From NCBI GenBank assembly GCA_021018815.1, contig JAITYX010000025.1, positions 4,126,501 to 4,190,500 on the forward strand: DNA of 64,000 nucleotides. The letters are read 5' to 3'. The position numbers and the translations under genes are program-made. The notes beneath the pieces were generated by a model. It saw only the letters and a list, made by a program, of their open reading frames with translations. It was not told the origin of the DNA and ran no database searches. Of this stretch, positions 22,127 through 34,537 are shown piece after piece. This DNA is from Talinum fruticosum. Taxonomy: Eukaryota; Streptophyta; Magnoliopsida; Caryophyllales; Talinaceae. The first letter of the stretch is position 1; each line of letters begins with the position of its first letter.

Positions 22127-22439
22127 TTTAGCTAAAATAGGATTTTTGTCCTTGGAGCTGGAAATATGAGGTTCATGAGCCTCTAATGTGAGTCCACTAT
22201 TTTACGAGCGTGCTCCTATTATCCTCGCTATCTCTCGTAGAAAGAGTATCCATTGATGTCATACCCACTGTAAGATATGACTTTCAACTGCGGCTCTCTA
22301 GCCAAGCTTACTAATGTTTGCGAGATATGTTCTCATGATTCTTCCAAATGGCTAGTGATGACTCTATCTTTGAACTAGATGACAAATGTGCGATTATGAT
22401 GGGTCGGTACCCACGTCTCATTTTTTCCTCGTTCATTGT

Positions 22440-23160
22440 CTCCTTATGAGGGATTTGCGCTCATCAATGAACGGCTACAATTCATCCCTGTTTTGTAGAA
22501 TATAAAGATGTGCTTGATCCCTCATATCCCAACTGATTATTAGAACCGTCGACCCTAGTTTCCCTTGCCTACGGATCTTCCCCATAAATCGATGTTTTAG
22601 AATACCAACTCCTTCCATTTAGGGGTAGTATTCACGAGTAGAACTCGATACACTCCTCAGCTATGCATGCCTCAACAATGCACGCTTTTGGTCGGTACCG
22701 ATTTTAACATACCCTTTGAGAATTTTCATAAAACGTTCAAAAGGGTACATCCATCGGTAAAAACCAGGCCACGAAGTGCACTTCTCTCACCAAATGGACA
22801 AATAGGTGAACCATGATATCAAAAAAGAAGGTGGGAAGTACATATCAAGTTGGCACAATGTAGCGACCAGGCTACACTGAAGATCATCCAATTCCTCCAA
22901 ATCAACGACTTTGCTGCATTTGACATTAAAGAAGAAGCAAAGTCTTATGATCGACTTGTCGACATGTTTCGGCATCACGGCTCGGATCGCAACCGACGGT
23001 ATTTGTTGCATCAAAGCATGACAATCGTGAGATTTAAGATCGATTAGTCTATAATCGGACATCAAAATGAGTCTACTGATGTTTGAAGAATATCTCTGTG
23101 GCACTTTGAGTTTCTTTAAAGTCTCACACAAACGTTGTTTTTCCCTTCTACTCAATGTGT
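22440..23160 (-). pseudogene. CACTA transposase, DUF4218 region
   Basis: The 122-residue frame 23155-22787 contains LKKLKVPQRYSSNISRLI, LKSHDCHALMQQ, a KHVDKSIIRLCFFFN segment, and SKVVDLEELDDLQ ... LCQLDMYFPPSF. These are the hallmark blocks of DUF4218, which sits between Transposase_21 and DUF4216. Further pieces of the domain extend in other frames to about 22440. Several stops are present. Confidence 0.88.
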
Positions 23161-23173
23161 CGACGCCGGAGGA

Positions 23174-24919
23174 AAATATGTTCTTTTCCCCTTTTATGGT
23201 GCTAATTCCTCCTGTATTCCCATTTCACACATATTAAATCGTGCTTTCTCTCCATCCTTTGTCTTCCCGATATGTTCAAAAGAGTACCAATGAGACTTTC
23301 ATAGATGTTTTTCTCTATAGGCATTACATTAAGACTAAGTCTCACATACAACTCTCACTAGTATGGAAGATAAAAAAATATTGATCTCTTTTTCCATACG
23401 CCGTTTTCGGATTGAAGTTGGTATGGCTTGCCGAACTCCACATGAAGATCCTTCACTTGGTCATATATTTGATTTCCTTTTAATGGAGTCGGAGTAGAAT
23501 CCATCTTGGTTTTACCACCGAAAGCCTTGTTTTTCTTACGATATTGATGGGAAAAGGGAAGAAACTTTCATCTGTCCGAGATAGGCTGTCATTTTTCCGT
23601 GCTTAAGTTGATAGGAGCAAGTACTTTGTACATAAATGGGGCATGCCTTGGGGCCTTTGACGGTGTATCCCGACAAGTTTTTGTATGCGAGGAAGTCATT
23701 GATTGCGGTGAAGATCATAGCTCACAATGTAAATTGCTCTTGACGGTATTCATCGTAAACTTAAACACCTTCATCCCACAAAAGCTTGAAATCTTCAACA
23801 AAAGGTGCCAAGTACACATATGTATCATTTCCCTACTATTTAGGCCTAGAAATGAGCATTAACAACATAATGCTCTTACGCTTCATACACAACAACGACG
23901 GTAGGTTGTAGATAACCAAAAGAATGGGCCAATTGATGTGTTAGCTAGTGAGGTTATTGTGGGGGTTTATTCCGTCCGTATAAAGACCTAGATGTAGATT
24001 CCGTGCTTCCCTACCAAATTCCGGGAATAATGAACCGATCTTCTTCTATTGAGGAGAATCGGGAGGTTTGTGTACCTTGTTATTACGGACTTACGTCGGC
24101 ATGCCACATTAAGTTCTTGGTATCGGTTGAACTTTAAACAAGCACTTAAACCTTGTTATTGTCGGCAAGTATCACAACAACTTTGTGGGAGGTCCCTGAA
24201 CACTCTCTCGATTGATGGTTTTTATTGTGTATCCAGGTACAACACACTTAGGACATTCGTGTCTATGTGCATGTTCTTTTCGATACAATATGCAATCATT
24301 GGGGTAAACATTTATCTTTTTATACCCCTTGCCCATAAGACAGAATATCCTCTTCGCCTCATATGTACGGCTGGGAAGGATATTCCGTTACGGGAGTATA
24401 TCTTTGAGCATACTCAACAAGTCCATGAAACTTTCATCACTCCAACCATTAGCCGTTTTCAAGTTCATCAACCTCAACACTCGCTGATAAATGGGTATAT
24501 TTATCGGACCACGAGTAAAGAGGCTTCTCCGGATCGGCTAACAATTGCTCCAATACGTGTGGTTGATTAACTAAATAACGTTCTATTCCACGAACTAGAT
24601 CTTCGAGTCGATCTTCTAATTTCATACTCGTTTATTTTCATCATACCCTTCATCTTCCTTTCACACACCATTATTCACGAGACTCCTCTTCCCTGTGCCA
24701 TACCCACACCTTATAAATTGTGTCAAACCCATGTCGATGTAGGTGGCCTTTAACAACCTTAAGGGGCAATTTTGAGGAGTTGAAACACCTTAAACACGGA
24801 CATAATATGGATTGTTCTCCGAATTTGGTGGCATGCTTGACGACAATCTCTAGAAAGTTGTTAACACCAACACGATATTCTACACTCCTCCTATCGCTAT
24901 AAACCCATGCTTGATCCAT
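23174..24919 (-). pseudogene. CACTA transposase N-terminal half, copy A
   Basis: The start at 24919 opens the Transpos_assoc domain (MDQAWVYSDRRSVEYRVG, then CPCLRCFNSSKLPL, HLHRHGFDTIYKVW). Then come an acidic/His linker, the Transposase_21 blocks (LYSWSDKYTHLSAVLRLMNL; KCPNDC-like knuckle with CILYRKEHAHRHECPKC) and a conserved LYTDGINPHNNLTS segment near 23940-23985. Only this copy continues into DUF4218 and DUF4216. Stops and shifts are frequent. The protein would cut and rejoin the element ends. Confidence 0.85.
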
Positions 24920-25371
24920 AAGTTACCCATAAACACAAGAAGCAATTCACCACATATAGTTCAAGAAATACTTAGTTACGCACAATAATAAGACATGAGC
25001 TTAAGATCCTTCTATCGGAGTAGATGGTCCTAAACCCATTCAAGAATAATATGACCCTAGAACCGTATAGTAAAATCATATCATATATTTGACAAAAAGT
25101 CCAGCAGACATTTCCCTTAGTCGTCCAAGTACAACATACGAAAACGAAGTGGCTAATGTGTATATCCTTACTTAATTGTATGGTAACATAAGTAAAAATA
25201 CACATATCGAACCCATTGTCATCATAATTACACCCGAAAATTGAGAGAGGAAATGAGCATCGTGATATCTTGTCAAATTTATGATAAGATTATAATAGCC
25301 ACAAAACCTATTATCATATTATTCTCAAAATGTCCAACAAGGACAATCCAAAAACCTATACATACCAAGCT
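23175..25371 (-). repeat. Tandem 2.2-kb unit A (transposase N-half plus upstream region)
   Basis: First of three head-to-tail units. Each begins (on +) AATATGTTCTCTTCCCC-like and ends CATACCAAGCT. The spacing to the next unit is 2,197 bp. The unit holds the transposase start and about 450 bp upstream of it. Confidence 0.92.
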
Positions 25372-27568
25372 AATATGTTCTCTTCCCCTTTTATGGTGCT
25401 AATTCCTCCTGTATTCCCATTTCACACATATCAAGTCGTGCTTTCTCTCCATCCTTCGTCTTCTCCGATATGTTCAAAAGAGTACCAATGAGACTTTCAT
25501 AGATGTTTTTCTCTATATGCATTACATTAAGACTAAGTCTCACATACAACTCTTTCCAATATGGAAGATAAAAAAATATTGATCTCTTTTTCCACACACC
25601 GTTTTCGGATTGACGTTGGTATGGCTTGCCGAACTCCACATGAAGATCCTTCACTTGGTCATATATTTGATTTCAGGTTAATGGAGTTAGAGCGAGAATC
25701 CATCTACGTTTTACCATTGAAAACCTTCTTTTTATTACGATATTGATGGGAAAAGGGAAGAAACTTTCGGTGTCCAAGATAGGTCGTCATTTTTCCGTGC
25801 TTAAGTTGATAGGAGCAAGTACCACTGTACACAAATGAGGCATGCCTTGTGGACTTTGAGGGTGTATCCCGACAAGTTTTTGTATGGAAGGAAGTCATTG
25901 ATTGCGGTGAAGATCATAGCTCACAATGTAAATTGCTCTTGATTGTATGCATCGTAAACTGAAACACCTTCATCCCATAAAAGCTTGAAATCTTCAACAA
26001 AAGGCGCCAAGTACACATCTGTATCATTTCTCTACTATTTAGGCCTAGAAATGAGCATTGACGACATAATGCTCTTGTGCTTCACACACAACAACGACGG
26101 TAGGTTGTAGATAACCAAAAGAATTGGCCAATTGATGTGTTGGCTACGAGGTCGTCGTGGGGGTTTATTCCGTCCGTATAAAGACCCAAACGTAGATTCC
26201 GTGCTTCCCCACCAAATTCAAGGAACAATGAATCGATCTTCTTCTACCGAGGAGAATGGGGAGGTTTGCGTACCTTTTATTACGAGACTCTTTCGGCAGC
26301 ATGCCACGTCAAGTTCTTGGTATCGGTTGCACTTTAAACAAGCACTTAAACCTTGTTATTATCGGCAAGTGCCATAACAACTTTGTGGGAGGTCCCTGAA
26401 CACTCTCTCGATCGATGGTTTTATTTTGCATCGAGGTACACCACACTTAGGACATTCGTGTCTATGTGCATGTTCTTTTCGATACAATATGCAATCATTG
26501 GGGCAGGCATGTATCTTCTTATACCCCATGCCCATAAGACAGAAAATCCTCTTCGCCTCATATGTAGGGTGGGAAGGATATTGCCTTCGAAAGTATATCT
26601 TTGAGAACACTCACAAAGTCCATGAAACTTTCGTCACTCCTACCATTAGCCGTTTTCAAGTTCATCAACCTCAACACAGCTGATAAATGGGTATATTTAT
26701 CAAACCATGAGTAAAGAGGCTTCTCTAGATCGACTACCAATCGCTCCAATATGTGTGGTTGATTAAATAAATAACGTTATATTCCACGAACTAGATCTTC
26801 GAGGTTGATCTTCTAATTCCATACTAGTTCATTTTCATCATACCCTTCATCTTACTCTCGTACGCCATTGTTCACGAGACTCCTCTTCTCCATGCCATAC
26901 CCACACTTTATAAGTTGTGTCAAACCCATGTCGATGTTGGTGGCCTTTGACAACCTCAAGGGGCAATTTTGAGGAGTTGAAACACCTTAAACACGGACAT
27001 AATATGGATTGTTCTCCGAATTTGGTGGCATGCTTGACGACAATCTCAGGAAACTTGTTAACACCATCATGATAATCTACACTCCTCCTATCGCTATAAA
27101 CCCACGCTCGATCCATAAGTTACCCATAAACACAAGAAGCAATTCACCACATATAGTTCCAGAAACACTTAGTTACACACAAATAATAAGACATGAGCTT
27201 AAGATCTTTCTATAGGGATAGATGGTTCTAAACCCATTCAAGAATAATACAACCCTAGACCGTATAGTAAACTCATATCATACATTTGACAAAAGTCCAG
27301 CGAGTATTTCCCCTTAGTCCTTCAAGTACAACATACGAAAACGAAGTGGCTAATGTGTACATCCTTACTTATTTGTATGGTAACATAAGTAAAAATACAC
27401 ATATCAAACCCATCGTCATCATAATTACATCCGAAGAATGAGAGGGGAAATGAGCATCGTGATAGCTTGTCAAATTTATGATAAGATTATAATAGCCACA
27501 AAACCTATTATCATGTTATTCTCAAAATGTCCAACACGGACAATTCAAAAACCTATACATACTAAGCT
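25372..27568 (-). repeat. Tandem 2.2-kb unit B
   Basis: Second unit, again 2,197 bp, with the transposase start codon 452 bp inside its right edge, exactly as in unit A. I estimate more than 90% identity from aligned stretches. Confidence 0.92.
25391..27116 (-). pseudogene. CACTA transposase N-terminal half, copy B
   Basis: It starts MDRAWVYSDRRSVDYHDG at 27116 with an intact Transpos_assoc domain (89-residue frame). The zinc-knuckle region is intact at 26610-26359 (IHACPNDCILYRKEHAHRHE followed by CPKCGVPRCK). Its lower end has LNVMHIEKNIYESLIGTLLN (25654-25391), the block that precedes DUF4218. It then runs into unit A's upstream region instead of DUF4218, so it is a gene fragment cut by the duplication junction. 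Confidence 0.88.
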
Positions 27569-29754
27569 AATATGTTCTCTTCCCCTTTGGTTATAGTGCT
27601 AACTCCTCCAAGTATTCCCATTTCACACATATCGAGTCGTGCTTTCTATCTATACTTGGTCTTCCCCAATATGTTCAAAAGAGTACCAATGAGACTTTCA
27701 TAGATGTTTTTCTCTATATGCATTACATTAAGACTAAGTCTCACATACAACTCTTTCCAATATGGAAGATAAAAAATATTGATCTCTTTTTCTATACTCC
27801 GTTTTCGGATTGACGGTGGTATGGCATGCCGAACTCCGCATGAAGATCCTTCACTTGGTCATATATTTGATTTCCTGTTAATGGAGTTCGAGCAAAATCC
27901 ATCTTGGTTTTACCATTGAGAGCCTTCTTTTTCGATGATATTGATGGGAAAAGGGAAGAAACTTTCGGTGTCCGAGATAGATCTTCATTTTTCCGTGCTT
28001 AAGTTGATAGGAGCAAGTACCCTGTACACAAATGGGGCATGCCTTGTGGCCTTTGACGGTGTATCCCGACAAGTTTTTGTATGCGAGGAAGTCATTGATT
28101 GCGATGAAGGTCATAGCTCACAATGTAAATTGCTCTTGAAGGTATGCATCATAAACTGAAACACCTTCATCCCATAAAAGCTTGAAATCTTCAACAAAAG
28201 GCGCCAAGTACACATCTTTATCATTTCCCTACTATTTAGGCCTAGAAATGAGCATTGTCAACATAATGTTCTTGCGCTTCATACACAACAACGACGGTAG
28301 GTTGTAGATAACCAAAAGAATGGGCCAATTGATGTGTTGGCTAGTGAGGTCATCGTGGGGGTTTATTCCATCAGTACAAAGACCCGGACGTAGATTCCGT
28401 GCTTCCCTATCAAATTCAAGGAACAATGAATCGATCTTCTTCTACCAAGAAGAATTGGGAGGTTTGCGCACCTTGTTATTACAGACTCTTCCGGCGGCAT
28501 GCCACCTCAAGTTCTTGGTATCGGTTGCACTTTAAACAAGCACTTAAACATTGTTATTATCGGCAAGTATCACAACAACTTTGCGGGAGCTCCCTGAACA
28601 CTCTCTCGATCGCTGATTTTTGTTTTGTTTCGAGGTACACCACACTTAGGACATTCGTGTCTATGTGCATGTTCTTTTCGATACAATATGCAATCATTAG
28701 AGGCAGACATGTATCTTCTTATACCTCATGCCCATAGGACAGATTATCCTCTTCACCTCATATGTATGGTGGGGAAGGATATTGCCTTCCGGGAATATAT
28801 CTTTGAGCACACTCACAAAGTCCATGAAACTTTCGTCACTCCAACCATTAGGCATTTTCAAGTTCATCAACCTCAACACAGCTGATAAATGGGTATATTT
28901 AGCACACCACGAGTAAAGAGGCTTGTCCGGATCGACTACCAATTGCTCCAATACGTGTGGTTGATTAACTAAATAACGTTCTATTCCACGAACTAGATCT
29001 TCTAATTCCATACTAGTTCATTTTCATCCTACCCTTCATCTTCCTCTCGTACGCCATTATTCACGGACTCCTCTTCCCTATACCATACTCACACCTTATA
29101 AGTTGCGTCAAACCCATGTCGATGTAGGTGGCCTTTAACAACCTTAAGGGGTAATTTTATGGAGTTGAAAAACCTTAAACACGGACATAATATGTATTAT
29201 TCTTTGAATTTGGTGGCATGCTTGACGACAATCTCTAGAAAGTTGTTAACACCATCACAATATTCTACACTCCTCCTATCGCTATAAACCCACGCTCGAT
29301 CCATAACTTACCCATAAACACAAGAAGCAATTCACTACATATAGTTCCAGAAATACTTAGTTACACACAAATAATAAGATATGAGCTTAAGATCCTTCTA
29401 TAGGGATAGATAGTCCTAAACCCATTCAAGAATAATATGACCCTAGATTGTATAGCAAAATCATATCATACATTTGACAAAATTCCAGCAGCATTTCCCT
29501 TAGTCGTTGAAGTACAACATACGAAAACGAAGTTGCTAATGTGTATATCCTTACTTAATTGTATGGTAACATAAGTAAAAATACATATATCTAACCCATT
29601 GTCATCATAATTACACCGAAGAATGAGAGGGAAATGAGTATCGTGATATCTTGTCAAATTTATGATAAGATTATAATAGCCGCAAAACCTATTATCATAT
29701 TATTCTCAAAATGTCCAACATGGAGAATTCAAAAACCTATACATACCAAGCTAA
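27569..29754 (-). repeat. Tandem 2.2-kb unit C
   Basis: Third unit, about 2,186 bp. After CATACCAAGCTAA at its right edge the sequence changes to a region resembling 63775-63880 of the second CACTA element. That sequence is therefore probably the original upstream DNA of the gene. Confidence 0.9.
27590..29304 (-). pseudogene. CACTA transposase N-terminal half, copy C
   Basis: The start codon at 29304 is 450 bp from the unit edge. Transpos_assoc is broken by a frameshift. The Transposase_21 part is readable at 29011-28697 (ELEDLVRGIERYLVNQPHVL, LYSWCAKYTHLSAVLRLMNL), at 28426-28232 (FDREARNLRPGLCTDGINPH) and at 28114-27878 (AYKNLSGYTVKGHKACPICV). Like copy B it lacks DUF4218 and DUF4216. Confidence 0.85.
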
Positions 29755-30029
29755 GATCCTAAGCGCTATACACACATTTATGCACGTACTACAACCTAGG
29801 ACAACTTGTTATGTACAAATTTTTGAATGGGTTCTCTAAACTTTTGAAATGCATACAATAATCTTATGAAAAGCATAGATTGGTATGCAAAATAAGCACA
29901 ATTATACACAATTAAGCATGTCATTTATCAAATTATATGAAAATAAAAAAAGATGATGTTACATAGTATATCTTCCTAACATGTAACATTGTTGTAAGTT
30001 GTATATATAATATATGGTTTCCTTTTTCT
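29755..30029. other. Upstream region of the CACTA transposase gene, non-coding
   Basis: Around 29808-29860 (TTGTTATGTACAAATTTTTG and onward) it matches the equivalent place upstream of the second CACTA transposase (63829-63875). No terminal repeat ending in GTAGTG was found here. Confidence 0.5.
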
Positions 30030-30108
30030 TCTAATTTTGATGGATTATACATTTATCATAAATTAGACATAATTCTTTTTTGATGTTTTACATAATGCAT
30101 AAGAGAAT

Positions 30109-30460
30109 TAAATATGAATGAAATGTTGCGGTCATCCCTTTAATTATTTTAATTACCAAAGACATAATACGAACTAGAATTCCCTTGTTGTGATTGACAA
30201 TGAGGTCGGTTTTACAAGTGGTAGAGGAGTCAAATGGAAACAAAAGGTGATAAAAAGTATTGTTTACCACCTTTTGTTTCCATTTGACTCCTCTACCCTT
30301 CTGCGCTTCTTCATGTATCGGCCTATGTTACATGTACACTTCATGTTTTGTCTTATAAAACCTACCTCATTGTTAATCACAACTAGGAATTCTTGTTCGT
30401 GCTATTTCTTTCGTCGTTAAAGGAAATTAAAGGGATGGCATCAACATTTCATTCATATTT
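30109..30460. mobile_element. Foldback (MITE-like) element
   Basis: Nested inverted repeats. The inner arms 30221-30248 and 30269-30296 are a perfect 28-bp inverted repeat. The outer arms 30171-30214 and 30355-30398 are imperfect (TTGTGATT-ACAATGAGGT core). The outermost arms are 30109-30145 and about 30425-30460. The whole could fold on itself. No coding capacity. No target duplication was identified. Confidence 0.75.
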
Positions 30461-30711
30461 ATCTTATTATCTTATGAATTGCGTAAACTTCAACAAAATC
30501 ATGGCCTCTAGTTTACAATCATGTATAATACAACAATCTTGCAACCAAAAAAGAAACCAGAAATTTACATGATTGGATAAATTAGTTCACCCTAATATCA
30601 CCTCATCAAAATACACAAAAATTTGATAAAAAAATTATTTATGATCGACAAGTATTTGGGTATCCAAAAAAGGTTATAAGTTCATACTTTTTATAGTGTG
30701 GTTAAATATAT

Positions 30712-30713
<2 letters not shown>

Positions 30714-30780
<67 letters not shown>
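30714..30780. repeat. TA microsatellite
   Basis: Almost uninterrupted (TA)n of about 67 bp, followed by a short (AC)n tract; a second TA tract is at 30844-30864. Confidence 0.95.
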
Positions 30781-30785
<5 letters not shown>

Positions 30786-30868
30786 TACACACACACACGA
30801 TGTGTCGGATAATTGTTTACGTATATATTATATATATAATAACATATATATATATATATATATATTAC

Positions 30869-31075
30869 TTCCAATTTTGATGTATTATACATTACCATAT
30901 ATTAAACATGTTTTTTTAAAAAAATTTCATAATGAATAGGACAAATTAATTTGAATAAAATGTTAGGATCATCCCTTTAATTTACTTTAACAACCCCAAG
31001 ACATAACTACAACTGGAGTTCCCATACCGCTTGTTGTCTTTAACAATGAAATCGGGTTCATAAGGCAAGACATAG
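30869..31075 (+). repeat. Half copy of the foldback element
   Basis: Collinear with about 30030-30215 (shared TTTTGATG-ATTATACATT, ATCATCCCTTTAATT and AAGACATAA blocks). It stops just before the Tat LTR at 31091, so the LTR insertion may have cut it. Confidence 0.7.
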
Positions 31076-31090
31076 AGTCTATCTGTAGTC

Positions 31091-33103
31091 TGTAGACACC
31101 TAAAAAGTGTCGTCTCTTATCTCTTTATTTCCGTATTTTATTCTGCTGGCCCGATGTTGAAATCCTAAGTCCTGTTTGACTATCTAGATCGAAAGCGTGA
31201 TTCGATTGGTGCGACATAAACTAGTCAACCACAAAGAATTCCCAGCACCAAATAAACAGACCTTTTGCCTTGGGCCGGTCCACAAATCCCCCTCTCTTTA
31301 AGGCGATCCAAGAATTGGGCTAAGCCTTCAGAGACAATGGAGTCTAGTGCTTGTATGCTTGGAAATTCCAAGTGCGAGAATACTACATTTTACTTCGTCC
31401 AATCGGACAAGGAGCTGAAGACCCGAAGACGGCAATAAAGCATTGCATTTCATGATTATGAGCATCAAAGTGCTACGTTTAAGCTCCACAAGACAGTCTA
31501 CACGAGACTAGGAGCTTTTCCCCTCAAAATGACATTGTGGCGGCGCTTGCCATCCTGAAGATTTAAGTGAAATGATGTGTTTTGGTTTGGAGAATCCTTT
31601 GGAAACACGATAGGGCACGAAACCCTAGGAGCGCCCGCGTGGTCGACGCCCACCAACGAGGGTTCAATCTGGTTCTATCCGGTTCAATCTCTTGATTTAT
31701 TAGGCCGATTTTATTTACGCTATTTGGACGACAGGCTGGAGGCAAACCCTAGGTCGTTTGTGACCTAGGTTCTCCCCTATAAAGAGAGAGCCTTGCTCTC
31801 TTTCCCATACGGCTTTCTCCTATGCATAATGCTTGTAGAAAGCTAAGCGAGCACTCATACCTAAACGTCACGCTGCCAAAACCAATCTTAAATATTCATC
31901 TTTCCCACTCACTTGCCGTTGAATTTGTGCAAAAAGCTAAAGAAGATTCAGTTATTCTAATCTCTCGGGCACCTATTCAACCGATCTTTCCAATTTTCTA
32001 TACATTCACCTTTCGAATAATCCATAAAAACAAGCCCTTCTCCTTTTAATTGTCACCGTTGCATCAAGAGATCCGAGTGTGGGATCCGGATCAACACGGT
32101 GGGTCAACCTGAGGGCAATTGTTCAGCCTTCAAATGGTTATTTAATTTATGCTTTGTTTATCACTTTCCGTATTGTGGTTTAAGAGATGTAATCGCTCCT
32201 TTTAATTCCTCCCGCCCAATGTAATTTTTTTAGTTTTTTGCTTTTATTTTCTTTATCGCTTTCTTTACCACTTTCTTTATTTCTTTTTCTTTAATTCCGA
32301 TTGGTTGCTTTATCGTTGTAATATGTCTCTTAGTTGTTTGTTTTACATTATTTAAATTCACTACTCAAACTAGAAATGGTCGTCTTCGGATGGGCGGAAT
32401 CGAAGGGTTTTCCCTACGTTTCGTACCCTCGCCCCGGATCCGATTCTCGGTTCAACGACCGATTGAGTCAATTTTAGCGTCTTTTAGTCTTACTTTCCCA
32501 TACTAAGATTGGAAGAGCAAGTTTTTCTTTTAATTTTTGTTTTTGTTAGTTTTCATCCTAAAAATTGATTGGCGACTCCCTTATTTTATGCTTTATTCTT
32601 ATTGAATTTACAGACCTGTATTTTCCGATTGTAGGGATAAAAGAAATTGCTTCGGATCTGCCAACCAGGGCAGAGGCCAAGGCTAATTTCCTCGGTCTTG
32701 GCCTCTAGCAAGCACTTGCCACCGGTGGGTGCAGGTTGCTGCCTGCACCAAGTGGTCGACGAGGAGAGGCTTCGGTCCAAATTGGTGTTTTCACACCAAT
32801 CTGGCCCTAAAGCCTCACGGCGGGACCAAAACTATAGTTTTTATTTGTCCTTTAATTAGCAAATAATATCCTGGGAATTATGAAAATAAATTATAAAATT
32901 AAAAAGATTGATAAAATCGCCATTCAAACTTTGCCTAAATTAGATTTTATAAAATTTGGAAATCTTAATAAAAGATTCATCCCTACTTTCAAAAATGTAT
33001 CTTCAAAACCCTAAAATCATTTTCCATCTTTAAAAACCCTTGTGCCAAAAAAGGCAAACGTGGGGAAGCTCGGTCCGGGTTCTCCCGGGCTATGGTTCCT
33101 ACA
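31091..33103 (+). repeat. 5' LTR of the Tat-like element
   Basis: 2,013 bp, TG...CA. It has a dyad at 31748-31769 followed by a TATAAAG box at 31778-31784, and an internal TTGGCGACTCC near 32570 that looks like a primer-binding core although it lies 530 bp before the LTR end. Confidence 0.85.
31748..31769. promoter_or_regulatory. Dyad upstream of TATA
   Basis: CCTAGGTC-GTTTGT-GACCTAGG: perfect eight-base arms, 8 nt before the TATA box. It is the same motif as at 14475-14496. Confidence 0.7.
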
Positions 33104-33105
33104 GA

Positions 33106-33123
33106 TGGCAAATTCGTTGGGGA
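33106..33123 (+). promoter_or_regulatory. Primer-binding-site-like sequence
   Basis: TGGCAAATTCGTTGGGGA, two bases after the LTR end. It keeps the TGGC....CG.TGGGGA frame of primer sites in Tat-type elements, with several mismatches. Confidence 0.5.
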
Positions 33124-33871
33124 TATTTTTTAATTAAGATGGCAAAACTTGAAAATTTGAGTAGTGTGTTTTAATGATGTGCTTGCATTAGAAATCCTAC
33201 ATTTAAGAACATTTGAACTAGTTTATATACTTGTTTTGGACCACTGGGAAAACTTTATTGTACCCCCTGTTAACTCTTTCTAAAGAAAGGCTCCCACTGG
33301 TTCCTTTAAGCGAGCCTAACTAGGCTTGATTCCCCGAGGAAACGGTACCTCCTCCCTCGTAGCACACACTCTTAGGCCAAACCTTTTGTTTCACCAAGAG
33401 GCACCGAGAATTCTAGTTGGTATTCTGCCGTGCCCTACATGGAGGACCAAATTCTCGAACTACGTGTCACCAAGTATCTAACCTTTTGAACTCTTTGACC
33501 ATAGAACTTTTTGACTTTTAGGTGGTCCCTTGACTTCATTTGCATGCTTGAATGAGTGTGTGTGCTTTAGATTTAATATTGTATTTGTGAGCCTTTAGGG
33601 ATAGGTGAGGAGCGTTGATTAAACTCTCGTATGGGTGAAAATAAAACACTTTAATGAATTTTCTAGAGTAAGTCCGTTATGTGCATTTAGCCAAAAGTCA
33701 AAATTCCTTCCCTTATTAGGGTTGGTCCATTGTTTTGTACTTCCGTGTCTTACCAAATTTTTTTACCGATTTAAGTAGTCTTCGCTGCGAATGGGTCTTA
33801 CCGAAAGTCCTTTTCTCTGTTTTTTAAAAGAATGTTTAGTCCTTTCTTCCTTTTTACATTCCCATGGTTTG

Positions 33872-34090
33872 CATTTGCATTAGCCAAATAAAAGTCATCT
33901 CATATTAGGTAAGTCCATTTGCATTAGCCAAATAAATGTTATCTCATATTAGGTGAGTCCATTTGCATTAGCCAAATAAAATCATCTCATATTAGGTGAG
34001 TCCATTTGCATTAGCCAAATAAACGTCACCTCTTGTTAGGTGAGCCTATTTGTATTTAGAATTCATCTTCTAATAGGTGAGTCCATGTCC
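33872..34090 (+). repeat. Tandem repeat of about 44 bp in the leader
   Basis: Four good copies and one decayed copy of a unit containing CATTTGCATTAGCCAAATAA and CTCATATTAGGTGAGTC. It lies in the untranslated leader between LTR and gag. Confidence 0.9.
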
Positions 34091-34537
34091 ATTCATTCTT
34101 TGCATTTGGATTTAGTCTAAAACAAATTCATCCCAAATAAGGAAATGCAATAGAAAGCATTTTTTAAGGATAAATCATTCATTAGATTACCATCTCAATT
34201 AAGTCACGCATTATATCATCATTGCATTCTTTATGTGCATCCAAACAAAAAGCATCCTTAGGTTCTTTGGGTCTCGCACTTAAGTCCCTTCCTCCCAAAA
34301 GCGATCTTCTCTCACATGGTCCTAAACCTCATCATTTGGGCTGCAGAATAGGGAAGTCTACGATGGCGAGTATCGTTGAAATGTGAGCTCTAAAAGATTA
34401 GAATGCCTCACCAAGGAGTGCAGCACGTCTTCTTTTCTTTCTACTCCACGAGTCTACATCGGTTCGATAAGTCTTGGTGCACACTACACCGTCACAATCT
34501 ACACCTTGTCATAAGACGAGTACCTAGAAAGAGTTAT

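Noticed and set aside
24049..24570. 173-residue plus-strand frame
   Set aside because: It is the antisense shadow of the CACTA Transposase_21 region. Similar shadows occur in units B and C and only repeat because the units do.
30698..30898. Open frames of Tyr/Ile repeats on both strands
   Set aside because: They are translations of the TA microsatellite.
33872..34090. CRISPR-like array
   Set aside because: The 44-bp units are contiguous tandem repeats without unique spacers, inside a retrotransposon leader.
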